Shown here: one piece after another, positions 1 to 13,166 of the stretch | Position numbering within the stretch: position 1 is the first letter of the stretch | Layout of the letters: every line of letters begins with the position of its first letter | Source of the DNA: Calliopsis andreniformis | Taxonomy: Eukaryota > Arthropoda > Insecta > Hymenoptera > Andrenidae | Length of the DNA stretch: 64,000 nucleotides | Assembly (NCBI RefSeq): GCF_051401765.1 | Contig: NW_027480564.1 | Location: 620,001 to 684,000 of the forward strand | Direction of reading: 5' to 3' | Notes under the pieces: generated by a model | What the model was told of the DNA's origin: nothing | The model's database searches: none | What the model saw: the letters and a program-made list of their open reading frames with translations, nothing else | Made by a program: the position numbers and the translations under genes

Positions 1-1474
1 GCTGAGGATTGAGGATTGAAGATTGAGTATTGAGGATTGAAGATTGAGGATTGAGGATTGAGGATTGAGCATTGAGGATTGAGGATTGAGGATTGAAGAT
101 TGAGGATTGAGGATTGAGGATTGAGGATTGAGTATTGAGGATTGAAGATTGAATATTGATGATTGAAGATTGAGGATTGAATATTGAAAATTGAGGATTG
201 AGGATTGAGGATTGAGAATTGAGGATTGAAGATTGGATATTGAGGATTGAAGATTGAGGATTGAGGATTGAGGATTGAGGATTGATGATTGAAGATTGTG
301 TATTGAGTGTTGAATATTGAGGATCGAGAATTGAGGATTGAGGATTGAGGATTGAGGATTGAAGATTGAGGATTGGGGATTGAGGATTGGCGATTGAGGA
401 TTGAGTATTGAGAATTGAGGATTGATGGTTGAGTATTGAGGATTCATGGCTGAGGGTTGTGTGTTGAATATTGAGGGTTGAGGATTGAGGATTGAGGATT
501 GAGGATTGAGGATTGAAGATTGAGTATTGATGATTGAATATTGAGGATTGAGGATTGAGGTTTGAGGATTGAGGACGAGAACTGACGGTAGAGGATTGAG
601 GTTTGAGGATTGAGGATTGAGGATTGAGGACTGCGGATTGAGGATTGAGGATTGAGCATTGAGGATTGAAGATTGAAGACTGGGGATTGAGGATTGATGA
701 TTGAGAATTAAGGATTGAAGATTGTGGATTGTGGATCTAGGATTGGAGATTGATTATTGAGGATTGAAGATTGAGGATTGAGGATTGAGGATTGAGGATT
801 GAGAATTGAGGATGAGGACTGAGGAAGGAGGTTTGAGGAATGAGGATTGAGGGTTGAGGATTGAGGATTGAGGATTGAGGATTGAGGATTGAGTATTGAG
901 GATTGCGGATGATGTCTGGGGGTTGAGGATTGAGGTTTGAGGACTGAGGACTGAGGATTGAGGACTGAGGATTGAGGATGGGGGCTGAGGGTCGGGGATT
1001 GAGGTTTGACGGCTGAGGACTGAGGATTGAGGATTGAGAATTAAGGATTGTTGATAGAGGATTGAAGATTGAGGATTGGGTATTGAGGATTGAAGAATGA
1101 GGATTGAGGATTGAGGATTGAGGATTGAGGGTTGAGGATCTAGGATTGGAGATTGATTATTGATAATTGAAGATTGGGGATTGGGGATTGAGGATTGAGT
1201 ATCTAGGATTGGAGATTGATTATTGAGGATTGAAGATAGAGGATTGAGGATTGAGGATTGAGAATTGAGAGTTGAGGATGAGAACTGAGGGTTGAGGATT
1301 GAGGTTTGAGAAATGAGGATTGAAGATTGAGGATTGTGGATTGAGGTTTGAGGATTGAGGATTGAGGATTGAGTATTGAAGATTGAGTATTGATCACTGA
1401 GGATTGAGGATTGAGGTTTGAGGACTGAGGATTGAGGATTGAAGATTGAGTATTGAGGATTGATGATTGAGGAT
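1..1474. repeat. HOR block I, partial upstream copy of the 2.7-kb unit family
   Basis: This stretch matches 2248-3728. The spacing is 2247 bp at the left end and becomes 2254 bp after about base 225, so the copies differ there by exactly one heptamer. Shared landmarks are CATGGCTGAGGGTTGTGTG near 445, ATCTAGGATTGG near 730, 1138 and 1201, GATGATGTCTGGGGG near 909 and GATCACTGAGG near 1392. Similarity stops near 1474 (against 3728). The block is cut by the window edge, so its true left end is unknown. Confidence 0.85.
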
Positions 1475-2475
1475 TGAAGATTGAGGATTGAGGATTGAGG
1501 ATTGAGGATTGAGGATTGATGATTGAAGATTGTGTATTGAAGATTGAAGATTGAGGATTGAGGATTGAGGATTGAGGATTGAGGATTGAAAATTGAGGAT
1601 TGAGGATTGAGGAATGAGGATTGAGGATTGAAGATTGAGTATTGAGGATTGAAGATTGAGGATTGAGATTTGATTATTGAATATTGTGGATTGAGTATTG
1701 AACCATGAGGATTCAGGATATTCTATTGTGTATTGAGAATTGAGGATTGATCGTTGAGTATTGAGGATTCATGGCTGAGGGTTGTGTGTTGAATATTGAG
1801 GGTTGAGGATTGAGGATTGAGGATTGAGGACTGAGGATTGAAGATTGAGTATTGATGATTGAATACTGAGGATTGAGGATTGAGGTTTGAGGATTGAGGA
1901 TTGAGGATTGAGAATTGAGGATGAGGACTGAGGGTTGAGGATTGAGGTTTGAGGAATGAGGATTGAGGGTTGAGGATTGAGGGCTGAGGATTGAGGATTG
2001 AGGATTGAGGATTGAGGATTGGGGATTGAATATTGAGTACTGAGTATTGAAGATTGAGGACTGAGGATTGAGGATTGAGGATGGAGGATGAGGGCTGAGG
2101 GTTGAGGATAGAGGTTTGAGTATTGAATCCTGAGAATTCGGGATATTCTATTGAGTATTGTGAATTGGGGATTGATGGTCGAGTACTGAGGACTGAGGAT
2201 TGAGGATTGAAGGTTGAGTATTGAGGATTCAGAATTGAGGTTTGAGGGCTGAGGATTGAGGATTGAAGATTGAGTATTGAGGATTGAAGATTGAGGATTG
2301 AGGATTGAGGATTGAGCATTGAGGATTGAGGATTGAGGATTGAAGATTGAGGATTGAGGATTGAGGATTGAGGATTGAGCATTGAGGATTGAAGATTGAA
2401 TATTGATGATTGAAGATTGAGGATTGAATATTGAAAATTGAGGATTGAGGATTGAGGATTGACGATTGAGGATTG
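1475..2475. repeat. Left flank of the 2715-bp tandem pair, with two A-type anchors
   Basis: This stretch carries an ACCATGAGGATTCAGG form of the A anchor near 1702 and a CCTGAGAATTCGGG form with its GAATTC at 2134. Nearly the same sequence lies at about 17535-18496, spaced 16035 bp. It therefore marks the left border of the unit that follows, both here and at the distal locus. Confidence 0.75.
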
Positions 2476-5190
2476 AGGATTGAAGATTGGATATTGAGGA
2501 TTGAAGATTGAGGATTGAGGATTGAGGATTGAGGATTGATGATTGAAGATTGTGTATTGAGTGTTGAATATTGAGGATCGAGAATTGAGGATTGAGGATT
2601 GAGGATTGAGGATTGAAGATTGAGGATTGGGGATTGAGGATTGGCGATTGAGGATTGAGTATTGAGAATTGAGGATTGATGGTTGAGTATTGAGGATTCA
2701 TGGCTGAGGGTTGTGTGTTGAATATTGAGGGTTGAGGATTGAGGATTGAGGATTGAGGATTGAGGATTGAAGATTGAGTATTGATGATTGAATATTGAGG
2801 ATTGAGGATTGAGGTTTGAGGATTGAGGACGAGAACTGACGGTAGAGGATTGAGGTTTGAGGATTGAGGATTGAGGATTGAGGACTGCGGATTGAGGATT
2901 GAGGATTGAGCATTGAGGATTGAAGATTGAAGACTGGGGATTGAGGATTGAAGATTGAGAATTAAGGATTGAAGATTGTGGATTGTGGATCTAGGATTGG
3001 AGATTGATTATTGAGGATTGAAGATTGAGGATTGAGGATTGAGGATTGAGGATTGAGAATTGAGGATGAGGACTGAGGAAGGAGGTTTGAGGAATGAGGA
3101 TTGAGGGTTGAGGATTGAGGATTGAGGATTGAGGATTGAGGATTGAGTATTGAGGATTGCGGATGATGTCTGGGGGTTGAGGATTGAGGTTTGAGGACTG
3201 AGGACTGAGGATTGAGGACTGAGGATTGAGGATGGGGGCTGAGGGTCGGGGATTGAGGTTTGACGGCTGAGGACTGAGGATTGAGGATTGAGAATTAAGG
3301 ATTGTTGATAGAGGATTGAAGATTGAGGATTGGGTATTGAGGATTGAAGAATGAGGATTGACGATTGAGGATTGAGGATTGAGGGTTGAGGATCTAGGAT
3401 TGGAGATTGATTATTGATAATTGAAGATTGGGGATTGGGGATTGAGGATTGAGTATCTAGGATTGGAGATTGATTATTGAGGATTGAAGATAGAGGATTG
3501 AGGATTGAGGATTGAGAATTGAGAGTTGAGGATGAGAACTGAGGGTTGAGGATTGAGGTTTGAGAAATGAGGATTGAAGATTGAGGATTGTGGATTGAGG
3601 TTTGAGGATTGAGGATTGAGGATTGAGTATTGAAGATTGAGTATTGATCACTGAGGATTGAGGATTGAGGTTTGAGGACTGAGGATTGAGGATTGAAGAT
3701 TGAGTATTGAGGATTGATGATTGAGGATTGAGGATTGAGGATTGAGGGTCGAGGATTGAGTATTGATGATTGAGGATTGATGATTGAGGATTGAGGATTC
3801 AGGATTGGGTATTGAGGATTGAGCATTGAGATTTGAGGACTGAGGGCTGAGGATTGAGGATTGAGGATTGAGGATTGAGGATTCAAGATTCAGTATTGAC
3901 GATTGAAGATTGAGGATTGAGGATTGAGGATTGAAGATTGAGTATTGAGGATTGAGGATTGAGGATTGAGGATTGAGGAATGAGGATTGAGGATTGAGGA
4001 TTGAGGATGATGTCTGAGGGTTGAGTATTGAGGTTTGAGGACTGAGAACTGAGGATTGAGGACTGAGGATTGAAGATTGGTTATTGAGGATTGAAGATTG
4101 ACGATTGAGGATTGAGGATTGAGGATTGAGGATTGAGGATTGAGGATTGAAGATTGAGGATTGGGTATTGAGGACTGAACATTGAGGATTGAGGATTGAG
4201 GATTGAAGGTTGAATATTGATGTATGAAGATTAACGATTGAGGATTGAGGGTTGTGGATTGAGGACGAGGACTGAGGGTTGAGTATTGTTACTTGAGGTC
4301 TGAGGATTGAGGATTGAGGATTGCGAATTGAGGATTTAAGGTTGAAGATTGAGGATTGGGTATTGAGGATTGTAGAATGAGGATTGAGGATTGAGGATTG
4401 AGGATTGAGGATTGAGGATTGAGTATTGAGGATTGAGGATTGAAGATTGAGTATTGAGGATTGAAGATTGAGGATTGAGGATTGAGGATTGAGGATTGAG
4501 GATTGAAGATTGAGGATTGGGGATTGATGATTGAGGATTGAGCATTGAGGATTGAAGATTGAATATTGATGATTAAAGATTGAGGATTGAGGATTGAGGA
4601 TTGAGGATTGAGCATTGAGGATTGAGGATTGAATATTGATGATTGAAGATTGAGGATTGAGGATTGAGGATTGAGGATGGAGAATGAGGGCTGAGGGTTG
4701 AGGATTGAGGTTTGAGCATCGAATCCTGAGAATTCAGGATATTCTATTGAGTATTGAGAATTGAGGATTGCTGGTTGAGTACTGACGACTGAGGATTGAG
4801 GATTGAAGGTTGAGTATTGAGGATTCAGAATTGGTGTTTGAGGATTGAGGATTGAGGATTGAAGATTGTGTACTGAGGATTGAAGATTGAGGATTGAGAT
4901 TTGATTATTGAATATTGTGGATTGAGTATTGAACCATGAGAATTCAGGATATTCTATTGAGTATTGAGAATTGAGGATTGATCGTTGAGTATTGAGGATT
5001 CATGGCTGAGGGTTGTGTGTTGAATATTGAGGGTTGAGGATTGAGTATTGAGGATAGAGGATTGAGGATTGAGGATTGAGGATTGAAGATTGAGGGTTGA
5101 AGATTGAGGATTGAGGATTGTGGATTGAGGATTGAGGATTGAAGATTGAGGATTGAGGATTGAGGATTGAGGATTGAGGGTTGAGGATTG
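2476..5190. repeat. 2715-bp HOR unit, copy II
   Basis: This is the first of two adjacent near-identical 2715-bp blocks. Landmarks recur exactly 2715 bp later: the CATGG word near 2700 and 5415, GATCACTGAGG near 3650 and 6365, GTTACTTGAGGTCTGAGG near 4290 and 7005, and GAATTC at 4730 and 7445 and at 4940 and 7655. The few differences I see are single bases, for example a G in this copy near 3560 that is T at 6270. The unit length is not a multiple of seven (387 heptamers plus 6 bases). A single distal copy lies at 18497-21211. Confidence 0.9.
4721..4760. repeat. Anchor module A (representative copy)
   Basis: The non-heptamer core TCCTGAGAATTCAGGA is followed by TATTCTATTGAG. TCCTGA and TCAGGA are perfect inverted repeats around the four bases GAAT. 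Positions of GAATTC in comparable A copies are 2134, 4730, 7445, 9377, 11555, 15197, 18169, 20730, 21427, 31135, 34755, 36114, 46127, 48277, 49937, 50279, 61993 and 63892. In the copies at 2134, 11555, 15197 and 18169 the core reads GAATTCGGG. A sister form beginning ACCATGA lies near 1702, 4932, 7647, 11215, 13816, 14765, 17738, 20932 (as ATCATGA) and 35912; it keeps ATATTCTATTG (ACATTCTATTG near 20948) but loses the hairpin. A is usually preceded by GATGAGGGCTGAGG and GTTTGAGTATTGAA. No function is known to me; it serves as a phase marker. Confidence 0.85.
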
Positions 5191-7905
5191 AGGATTGAAG
5201 ATTGGATATTGAGGATTGAAGATTGAGGATTGAGGATTGAGGATTGAGGATTGATGATTGAAGATTGTGTATTGAGTGTTGAATATTGAGGATCGAGAAT
5301 TGAGGATTGAGGATTGAGGATTGAGGATTGAAGATTGAGGATTGGGGATTGAGGATTGGCGATTGAGGATTGAGTATTGAGAATTGAGGATTGATGGTTG
5401 AGTATTGAGGATTCATGGCTGAGGGTTGTGTGTTGAATATTGAGGGTTGAGGATTGAGGATTGAGGATTGAGGATTGAGGATTGAAGATTGAGTATTGAT
5501 GATTGAATATTGAGGATTGAGGATTGAGGTTTGAGGATTGAGGACGAGAACTGACGGTAGAGGATTGAGGTTTGAGGATTGAGGATTGAGGATTGAGGAC
5601 TGCGGATTGAGGATTGAGGATTGAGCATTGAGGATTGAAGATTGAAGACTGGGGATTGAGGATTGAAGATTGAGAATTAAGGATTGAAGATTGTGGATTG
5701 TGGATCTAGGATTGGAGATTGATTATTGAGGATTGAAGATTGAGGATTGAGGATTGAGGATTGAGGATTGAGAATTGAGGATGAGGACTGAGGAAGGAGG
5801 TTTGAGGAATGAGGATTGAGGGTTGAGGATTGAGGATTGAGGATTGAGGATTGAGGATTGAGTATTGAGGATTGCGGATGATGTCTGGGGGTTGAGGATT
5901 GAGGTTTGAGGACTGAGGACTGAGGATTGAGGACTGAGGATTGAGGATGGGGGCTGAGGGTCGGGGATTGAGGTTTGACGGCTGAGGACTGAGGATTGAG
6001 GATTGAGAATTAAGGATTGTTGATAGAGGATTGAAGATTGAGGATTGGGTATTGAGGATTGAAGAATGAGGATTGACGATTGAGGATTGAGGATTGAGGG
6101 TTGAGGATCTAGGATTGGAGATTGATTATTGATAATTGAAGATTGGGGATTGGGGATTGAGGATTGAGTATCTAGGATTGGAGATTGATTATTGAGGATT
6201 GAAGATAGAGGATTGAGGATTGAGGATTGAGAATTGAGAGTTGAGGATGAGAACTGAGGGTTGAGGATTTAGGTTTGAGAAATGAGGATTGAAGATTGAG
6301 GATTGTGGATTGAGGTTTGAGGATTGAGGATTGAGGATTGAGTATTGAAGATTGAGTATTGATCACTGAGGATTGAGGATTGAGGTTTGAGGACTGAGGA
6401 TTGAGGATTGAAGATTGAGTATTGAGGATTGATGATTGAGGATTGAGGATTGAGGATTGAGGGTCGAGGATTGAGTATTGATGATTGAGGATTGATGATT
6501 GAGGATTGAGGATTCAGGATTGGGTATTGAGGATTGAGCATTGAGATTTGAGGACTGAGGGCTGAGGATTGAGGATTGAGGATTGAGGATTGAGGATTCA
6601 AGATTCAGTATTGACGATTGAAGATTGAGGATTGAGGATTGAGGATTGAAGATTGAGTATTGAGGATTGAGGATTGAGGATTGAGGATTGAGGAATGAGG
6701 ATTGAGGATTGAGGATTGAGGATGATGTCTGAGGGTTGAGTATTGAGGTTTGAGGACTGAGAACTGAGGATTGAGGACTGAGGATTGAAGATTGGTTATT
6801 GAGGATTGAAGATTGACGATTGAGGATTGAGGATTGAGGATTGAGGATTGAGGATTGAGGATTGAAGATTGAGGATTGGGTATTGAGGACTGAACATTGA
6901 GGATTGAGGATTGAGGATTGAAGGTTGAATATTGATGTATGAAGATTAACGATTGAGGATTGAGGGTTGTGGATTGAGGACGAGGACTGAGGGTTGAGTA
7001 TTGTTACTTGAGGTCTGAGGATTGAGGATTGAGGATTGCGAATTGAGGATTTAAGGTTGAAGATTGAGGATTGGGTATTGAGGATTGTAGAATGAGGATT
7101 GAGGATTGAGGATTGAGGATTGAGGATTGAGGATTGAGTATTGAGGATTGAGGATTGAAGATTGAGTATTGAGGATTGAAGATTGAGGATTGAGGATTGA
7201 GGATTGAGGATTGAGGATTGAAGATTGAGGATTGGGGATTGATGATTGAGGATTGAGCATTGAGGATTGAAGATTGAATATTGATGATTAAAGATTGAGG
7301 ATTGAGGATTGAGGATTGAGGATTGAGCATTGAGGATTGAGGATTGAATATTGATGATTGAAGATTGAGGATTGAGGATTGAGGATTGAGGATGGAGAAT
7401 GAGGGCTGAGGGTTGAGGATTGAGGTTTGAGCATCGAATCCTGAGAATTCAGGATATTCTATTGAGTATTGAGAATTGAGGATTGCTGGTTGAGTACTGA
7501 CGACTGAGGATTGAGGATTGAAGGTTGAGTATTGAGGATTCAGAATTGGTGTTTGAGGATTGAGGATTGAGGATTGAAGATTGTGTACTGAGGATTGAAG
7601 ATTGAGGATTGAGATTTGATTATTGAATATTGTGGATTGAGTATTGAACCATGAGAATTCAGGATATTCTATTGAGTATTGAGAATTGAGGATTGATCGT
7701 TGAGTATTGAGGATTCATGGCTGAGGGTTGTGTGTTGAATATTGAGGGTTGAGGATTGAGTATTGAGGATAGAGGATTGAGGATTGAGGATTGAGGATTG
7801 AAGATTGAGGGTTGAAGATTGAGGATTGAGGATTGTGGATTGAGGATTGAGGATTGAAGATTGAGGATTGAGGATTGAGGATTGAGGATTGAGGGTTGAG
7901 GATTG
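5191..7905. repeat. 2715-bp HOR unit, copy III (tandem with copy II)
   Basis: This is the second tandem copy. At the junction near 5190 the sequence leaves the end of copy II and restarts with the words that open copy II (GAAGATTGGATATTG). After about 7905 it instead runs into GACTGTGGGTTGAGG, which is also what follows the single distal copy near 21206. That is the pattern expected from one unequal crossover or replication slip over a 2.7-kb unit. High identity suggests the event is recent or that the copies are homogenised; an assembly artefact cannot be excluded. Confidence 0.9.
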
Positions 7906-9879
7906 AGAATTGAGGATGAGGACTGTGGGTTGAGGATTGAGGTTTGAGGAATGAGGATTGAGGGTTGAGGATTGAGGATTGAGGATTGAGGATTGAGGAT
8001 TGAGGATTGAGGGTTGAGAATTGAGGATGAGGACTGAGGGTTGAGGATTGAGGTTTGAGAAATGAGGATTGAGGATTGAGGATTGAGGATTAAGGATTGA
8101 GGATTGAGGATTGTGTATTAATGATTGAGTATTGATCACTGAGGATTGAGGATTGAGGATTGAGGATTGAGAGTTGAGGATTGAGGGTTGATGATTGAAT
8201 ATTGAGGATTGAAGATTGAGGATTGATGATTAAGGATTGAGGATGGAGGATGAGGGCTGAGTGTTGAGGATTGAGGTTTGAGGACTGAGGACAGAGGATT
8301 GAGGATTGAGAATTGAGGATTGAGGATTGAGGATTGAGGATTGAAAATTGAGTATTGAGGACTGAATATTGAGGATTGAGGATTGACGATTGAGGAGTGA
8401 GGAATGAAGATTGAGTGTTGAGGATTGAAGGTTGAGGATTGAGGATTGAGGATTGAGGATTGAGGATTGAAGATTGAGGATTGAGGATTGAGGATTGAGG
8501 ATTGAGCATTGAGGATTGAAGATTGAATATTGATGATTGAAATTTGAGGATTGAGGATTGAGTGTTGTGGATTGAGGACGAGGACTGAGGGTTGAATATT
8601 GATGATTGAGGTCTGAGGATTGAGGATTGAGGATTGAAAATTGAGGATTGAGGATTGAGGATTGAGGATTGAGGATTGAAGGTTGGATATTGAGGATTGA
8701 AGATTGAGGATTGAAGATTGAGGACTGAGGATTGAGGCTTGAATGTTGAGTATTGAAGATTCAGGATTGAGGTTTGAGGACTGAGGATTGAGGATTGAAG
8801 ATTGAAGATTGAGGATTGAAGATTGAGTATTGATGATTGAATACTGAGGATTGATGATTGAGGTTTGAGTATTGAGGACGAGGACTGACGGTAGAGGATT
8901 GAGGTTTGTGGTTTGAGGATTGAGGATTGAGGACTGAGGATTGAGGATTGAGGATTAAGCATTGAGCATTGAAGATTGAAGACTGGGGATTGAGGATTGA
9001 TGATTGAGAATTAAGGATTGAAGATTGTGGATTGAGGATCTAGGGTTGGAGATTGATTATTGAGGATTGAAGATTGAGGATTGAGGATTGAGGATTGAGG
9101 ATTGAGAATTGAGGATGAGGACTGAGGCTTGAGGATTGAGGTTTGAGGAATGGGGATTGAGGGTTGAGGGTTGAGGATTGAGGATTGAGGATTGAGGATT
9201 GAGTATTGAAGATTGATTATTGATGCCTGAGGATTGAGGATTGAGGATTGAGGATTGAGGATTGGGGATTGAATATTGAGTACTGAGGATTAAAGGTTGA
9301 GGATTGAGGATTGAGGATTGAGGATGGAGGATGAGGGCTGAGGGTTGAGGATTGAGGTTTGAGTATTGAATCCTGAGAATTCAGGATATTCTATTGAGTA
9401 TTGAGAATTGACGATTGATGGTTGAGTACTAAGGACTGAGGATTGAGGATTGAAGGTTGAGTATTGAGGATTTAGAATTGAGGTTTGAGGACTGATGATT
9501 GAGGATTGAAGATTGAGTATTGAGGATTGAAGATTGAGGATTGAGGATTGAGGATTGAGGATTGAGGATTGAGGATGATGTCTGAGGGTTGAGGATTGAG
9601 GTTTGAGGGCTGAGGACAGAGGATTGAGGACTGAGGATTGAGGATGAGGGCTGAGGGTCGGGGATTGAGGTTTGGCGGCTGAGGACTGAGGATTGAGGAT
9701 TGAGAATTAAGGATTGTTGATAGAGGACTGAACATTGAGGATTGGGTATTGAGGATTGAAGGATGAGGATTGAGGATTGAGGATTGAGGATTGAGGGTTG
9801 AGGATCTAGTATTGGAGATTGATTATTGAGGATTGAAGATTGGGTATTGAGGATTGAGGATTGAGTATCTAGGATTGGA
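7906..9879. repeat. Mosaic satellite stretch between HOR blocks
   Basis: Only heptamers and dispersed modules are present. A word set GATTGATGATTAAG plus GATGAGGGCTGAGTGTTG near 8223 recurs near 22150, 31770, 35506 and 36571. GAGAATTAAGGATTGAAG near 9006 recurs near 690, 2960, 5670, 12340, 15990, 18980 and 40350. An A anchor has its GAATTC at 9377. Near 9650 the GAGGGTCGGGG word marks homology with about 23820. I see no gene-like sequence. Confidence 0.7.
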
Positions 9880-10830
9880 GATTGATTATTGAGGATTGAA
9901 GATTGGGGATTGGGGATTGAGGATTGAGTATCTAGGATTGGAGATTGATTATTGAGGATTGAAAATTGATGATTGAGGATTGAGGATTGAAAATTGAGGA
10001 TTGAGGATTGAGGATTGAGGATTGAGGATTGAGGATTGGGTATTGAAGATTGAGTATTGATCACTGAGGATTGAGGATTGAGGTTTGAGGACTGAGGATT
10101 GAGGATTGAAGATTGAGTATTGAGGATTGATGGCTGAGGATTGAGGATTGAGGATTGAGGATCGAGGATTGAGTGATGATGATTGAGGATTGATGATTGA
10201 GGATTGAAGATTGAGGATTGGGTATTGAGGATTGAGCGTTGAGGTTTGAGGACTGAGGGCTGAGGATTGAGGATTGAGGATTGAGGGTTGAGGATTGAGG
10301 ATTGAAGATTCAGGATTGGGGACTGAGGATTGAAGATTCAGTATTGAGGATTGAGGATTGAGGATTGAGGATTGAGGATTGAAGATTCAGTATTGACGAT
10401 TGAAGATTGAGGATTGAGGATTGAGGCTTGAAGATTGAGTATTGAGGATAGAAGATTGAGGATTGAGGATTGAGGACTGAGGATTGAGGATTGAGGATTG
10501 AAGGTTGAGGATTGGGGATTGAGGATTGACGATTGAGGATTGAAGATTGAGGATTGGGTATTGAGGACTGAACATTGAGGATTGAGTATTGAAGATTGAA
10601 GGTTGAATATTGATGAATGAAGATTAACGATTGAGGATTGAGGGTTGTGGATTGAGGACGAGGACTGAGGGTTGAGTATTGTTACTTGAGGTCTGAGGAT
10701 TGAGGATTGAGGATTGCGAATTGAGGATTGAAGATTGAAGATTGAGGATCGAGTATTGAGGATTGTAGAATGAGGATTGAGGATTGAGGATTGAGGATTG
10801 AGGATTGAAAATTGAGTATTGAGGATTGAA
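9880..10830. repeat. Dispersed duplication, 14.3 kb from its partner at 24187-25137
   Basis: GATCACTGAGG at 10059 corresponds to 24366, and GAATGAAGATTAACG near 10615 corresponds to about 24922, a constant spacing of 14307 bp. Two GAAGATTCAG words flank a run of plain heptamers in both copies. Similarity weakens near the right end, where one copy has an extra heptamer. Confidence 0.75.
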
Positions 10831-12900
10831 GATTGAGGATTGAGGATTGAGGATTGAGGATTGAGGATTGAAGATTGAGTATTGAGGATTGAAGATTGAG
10901 GGTTGAGGATTGAGGATTGAGGATTGAGGATTGAAGATTGAGGATTGAGGATTGATGATTGAGGATTGAGCATTGAGGATTGAACATTGAATATTGATGA
11001 TTGAAGATTGAGGATTGAGGATTGAGGGTTGTGGATTGTGGACGAGTATTGAGGGTTGAATATTGATGATTGAGGTCTGAGGATTGAGGATTGAGGATTG
11101 AAAATTGAGGATTGAGGATTGAGGAATGAGGATTGAGGATTGAAGATTGAGTATTGAGGATTGAAGATTGAGGATTGAGATTTGATTATTGAATATTGTG
11201 GATTGAGTATTGAACCATGAGGATTCAGGATATTCTATTGTGTATTGAGAATTGAGGATTGATCGTTGAGTATTGAGGATTCATGGCTGAGGGTTGTGTG
11301 TTGAATATTGAGGGTTGAGGATTGAGGATTGAGGATTGAGGACTGAGGATTGAAGATTGAGTATTGATGATTGAATACTGAGGATTGAGGATTGAGGTTT
11401 GAGGATTGAGAATTGAGGACGAGGACTGAGGGTTGAGGATTGAGGTTTGAGGAATGAGGATTGAGGGTTGAGGATTGAGGGTTGAGGATTGAGGATTGAA
11501 GATGGAGGATGAGGGCTGAGGGTTGAGGATAGGGGTTTGAGTATTGAATCCTGAGAATTCGGGATATTCTATTGAGTATTGTGAATTGAGGATTGATGGT
11601 CGAGTACTGAGGACTGAGGATTGAGGATTGAAGGTTGAGTATTGAGGATTCAGAATTGAGGTTTGAGGGCTGAGGATTGAGGATTGAAGATTGAGTATTG
11701 AGGATTGAAGATTGAGGATTGAGGATTGAGGATTGAGGATTGAGGATTGAGGATTGAGGATTGAAGATTGAGGATTGAGGATTGAGGATTGAGGATTGAA
11801 GATTGAATATTGATGATTGAAGATTGAGGATTGAGGATTGAAAATTGAGGATTGAGGATTGAGGATTGAGGATTGAGGATTGAAGATTGGATATTGAGGA
11901 TTGAAGATTGAGGATTGAGGATTGAGGATTGAGGATTGATGATTGAAGATTGTGTATTGAGTGTTGAATATTGAGTATCGAGGATAGAGGATTGAGGATT
12001 GAGGATTGAGGATTGAAGATTGAGGATTGGGGATTGAGGATTGGCGATTGAGGATTGAGTATTGAGAATTGAGGATTGATGGTTGAGTATTGAGGATTCA
12101 TGGCTGAGGGTTGTGTGTTGAATATTGAGGGTTGAGGATTGAGGATTGAGGATTGAGGATTGAGGATTGAAGATTGAGTATTGATGATTGAATATTGAGG
12201 ATTGAGGACGAGGACTGACGGTAGAGGATTGAGGTTTGAGGATTGAGGATTGAGGATTGAGGACTGCGGATTGAGGATTGAGGATTGAGCATTGAGGATT
12301 GAAGATTGAAGACTGGGGATTGAGGATTGAAGATTGAGAATTAAGGATTGAAGATTGTGGATTGAGGATCTAGGATTGGAGATTGATTATTGAGGATTGA
12401 AGATTGAGGATTGAGGATTGAGGATTGAGGATTGAGAATTGAGGATGAGGACTGAGGAAGGAGGTTTGACGAATGAGGATTGAGGGTTGAGGATTGAGGA
12501 TTGAGGATTGAGGATTGAGGATTGAGGATTGAGTATTGAGGATTGCGGATGATGTCTGGGGGTTGAGGATTGAGGTTTGAGGACTGAGGACTGAGGATTG
12601 AGGACTGAGGATTGAGGATGGGGGCTGAGGGTCGGGGATTGAGGTTTGACGGCTGAGGACTGAGGATTGAGGATTGAGAATTAAGGATTGTTGATAGAGG
12701 ATTGAAGATTGAGGATTGGGTATTGAGGATTGAAGAATGAGGATTGAGGATTGAGGATTGAGGATTGAGGGTTGAGGATCTAGGATTGGAGATTGATTAT
12801 TGATGATTGAATATTGGGGATTGAGGATTGAGGATTGAGTATCTAGGATTGGAGATTGATTATTGAGGATTGAAGATTGAGGATTGAGGATTGAGGATTG
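10831..12900. repeat. HOR block related to 14.7-16.4 kb
   Basis: CATGGCTGAGGGTTG near 11283 matches 14834 (3551 bp), GAATTC at 11555 matches 15197 (3642 bp) and the CATGG word near 12101 matches 15757 (3656 bp). The spacing grows by 91 and then 14 bp, both multiples of seven. This indicates one ancestral block modified by gain or loss of whole heptamers. The block contains one A anchor (11555) and one ACCATGA-type anchor (near 11215). Confidence 0.75.
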
Positions 12901-13166
12901 AAAATTGAGAGTTGAGGATGAGAACTGAGGGTTGTGGATTGAGGTTTGAGAAATGAGGATTGAGAATTAAGGATTGTTGATAGAGGATTGAAGATTGAGG
13001 ATTGGGTATTGAGGATTGAAGAATGAGGATTGAGGATTGAGGATTGAGTATTGAAGATTGAGTATTGATCACTGAGGATTGAGGATTGAGGTTTGAGGAC
13101 TGAGGATTGAGGATTGAAGATTGAGGATTGAGGATTGGGTATTGAGGATTGAGCATTGAGATTTGA

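Noticed and set aside
2698..2701. ATGA overlaps between successive - strand frames (2698-2701, 5413-5416, 12098-12101, 15754-15757, 18719-18722) resembling translational coupling
   Set aside because: All arise from the same duplicated CATGG or CATGA word in one HOR family. It is one copied mutation, not a conserved gene junction.
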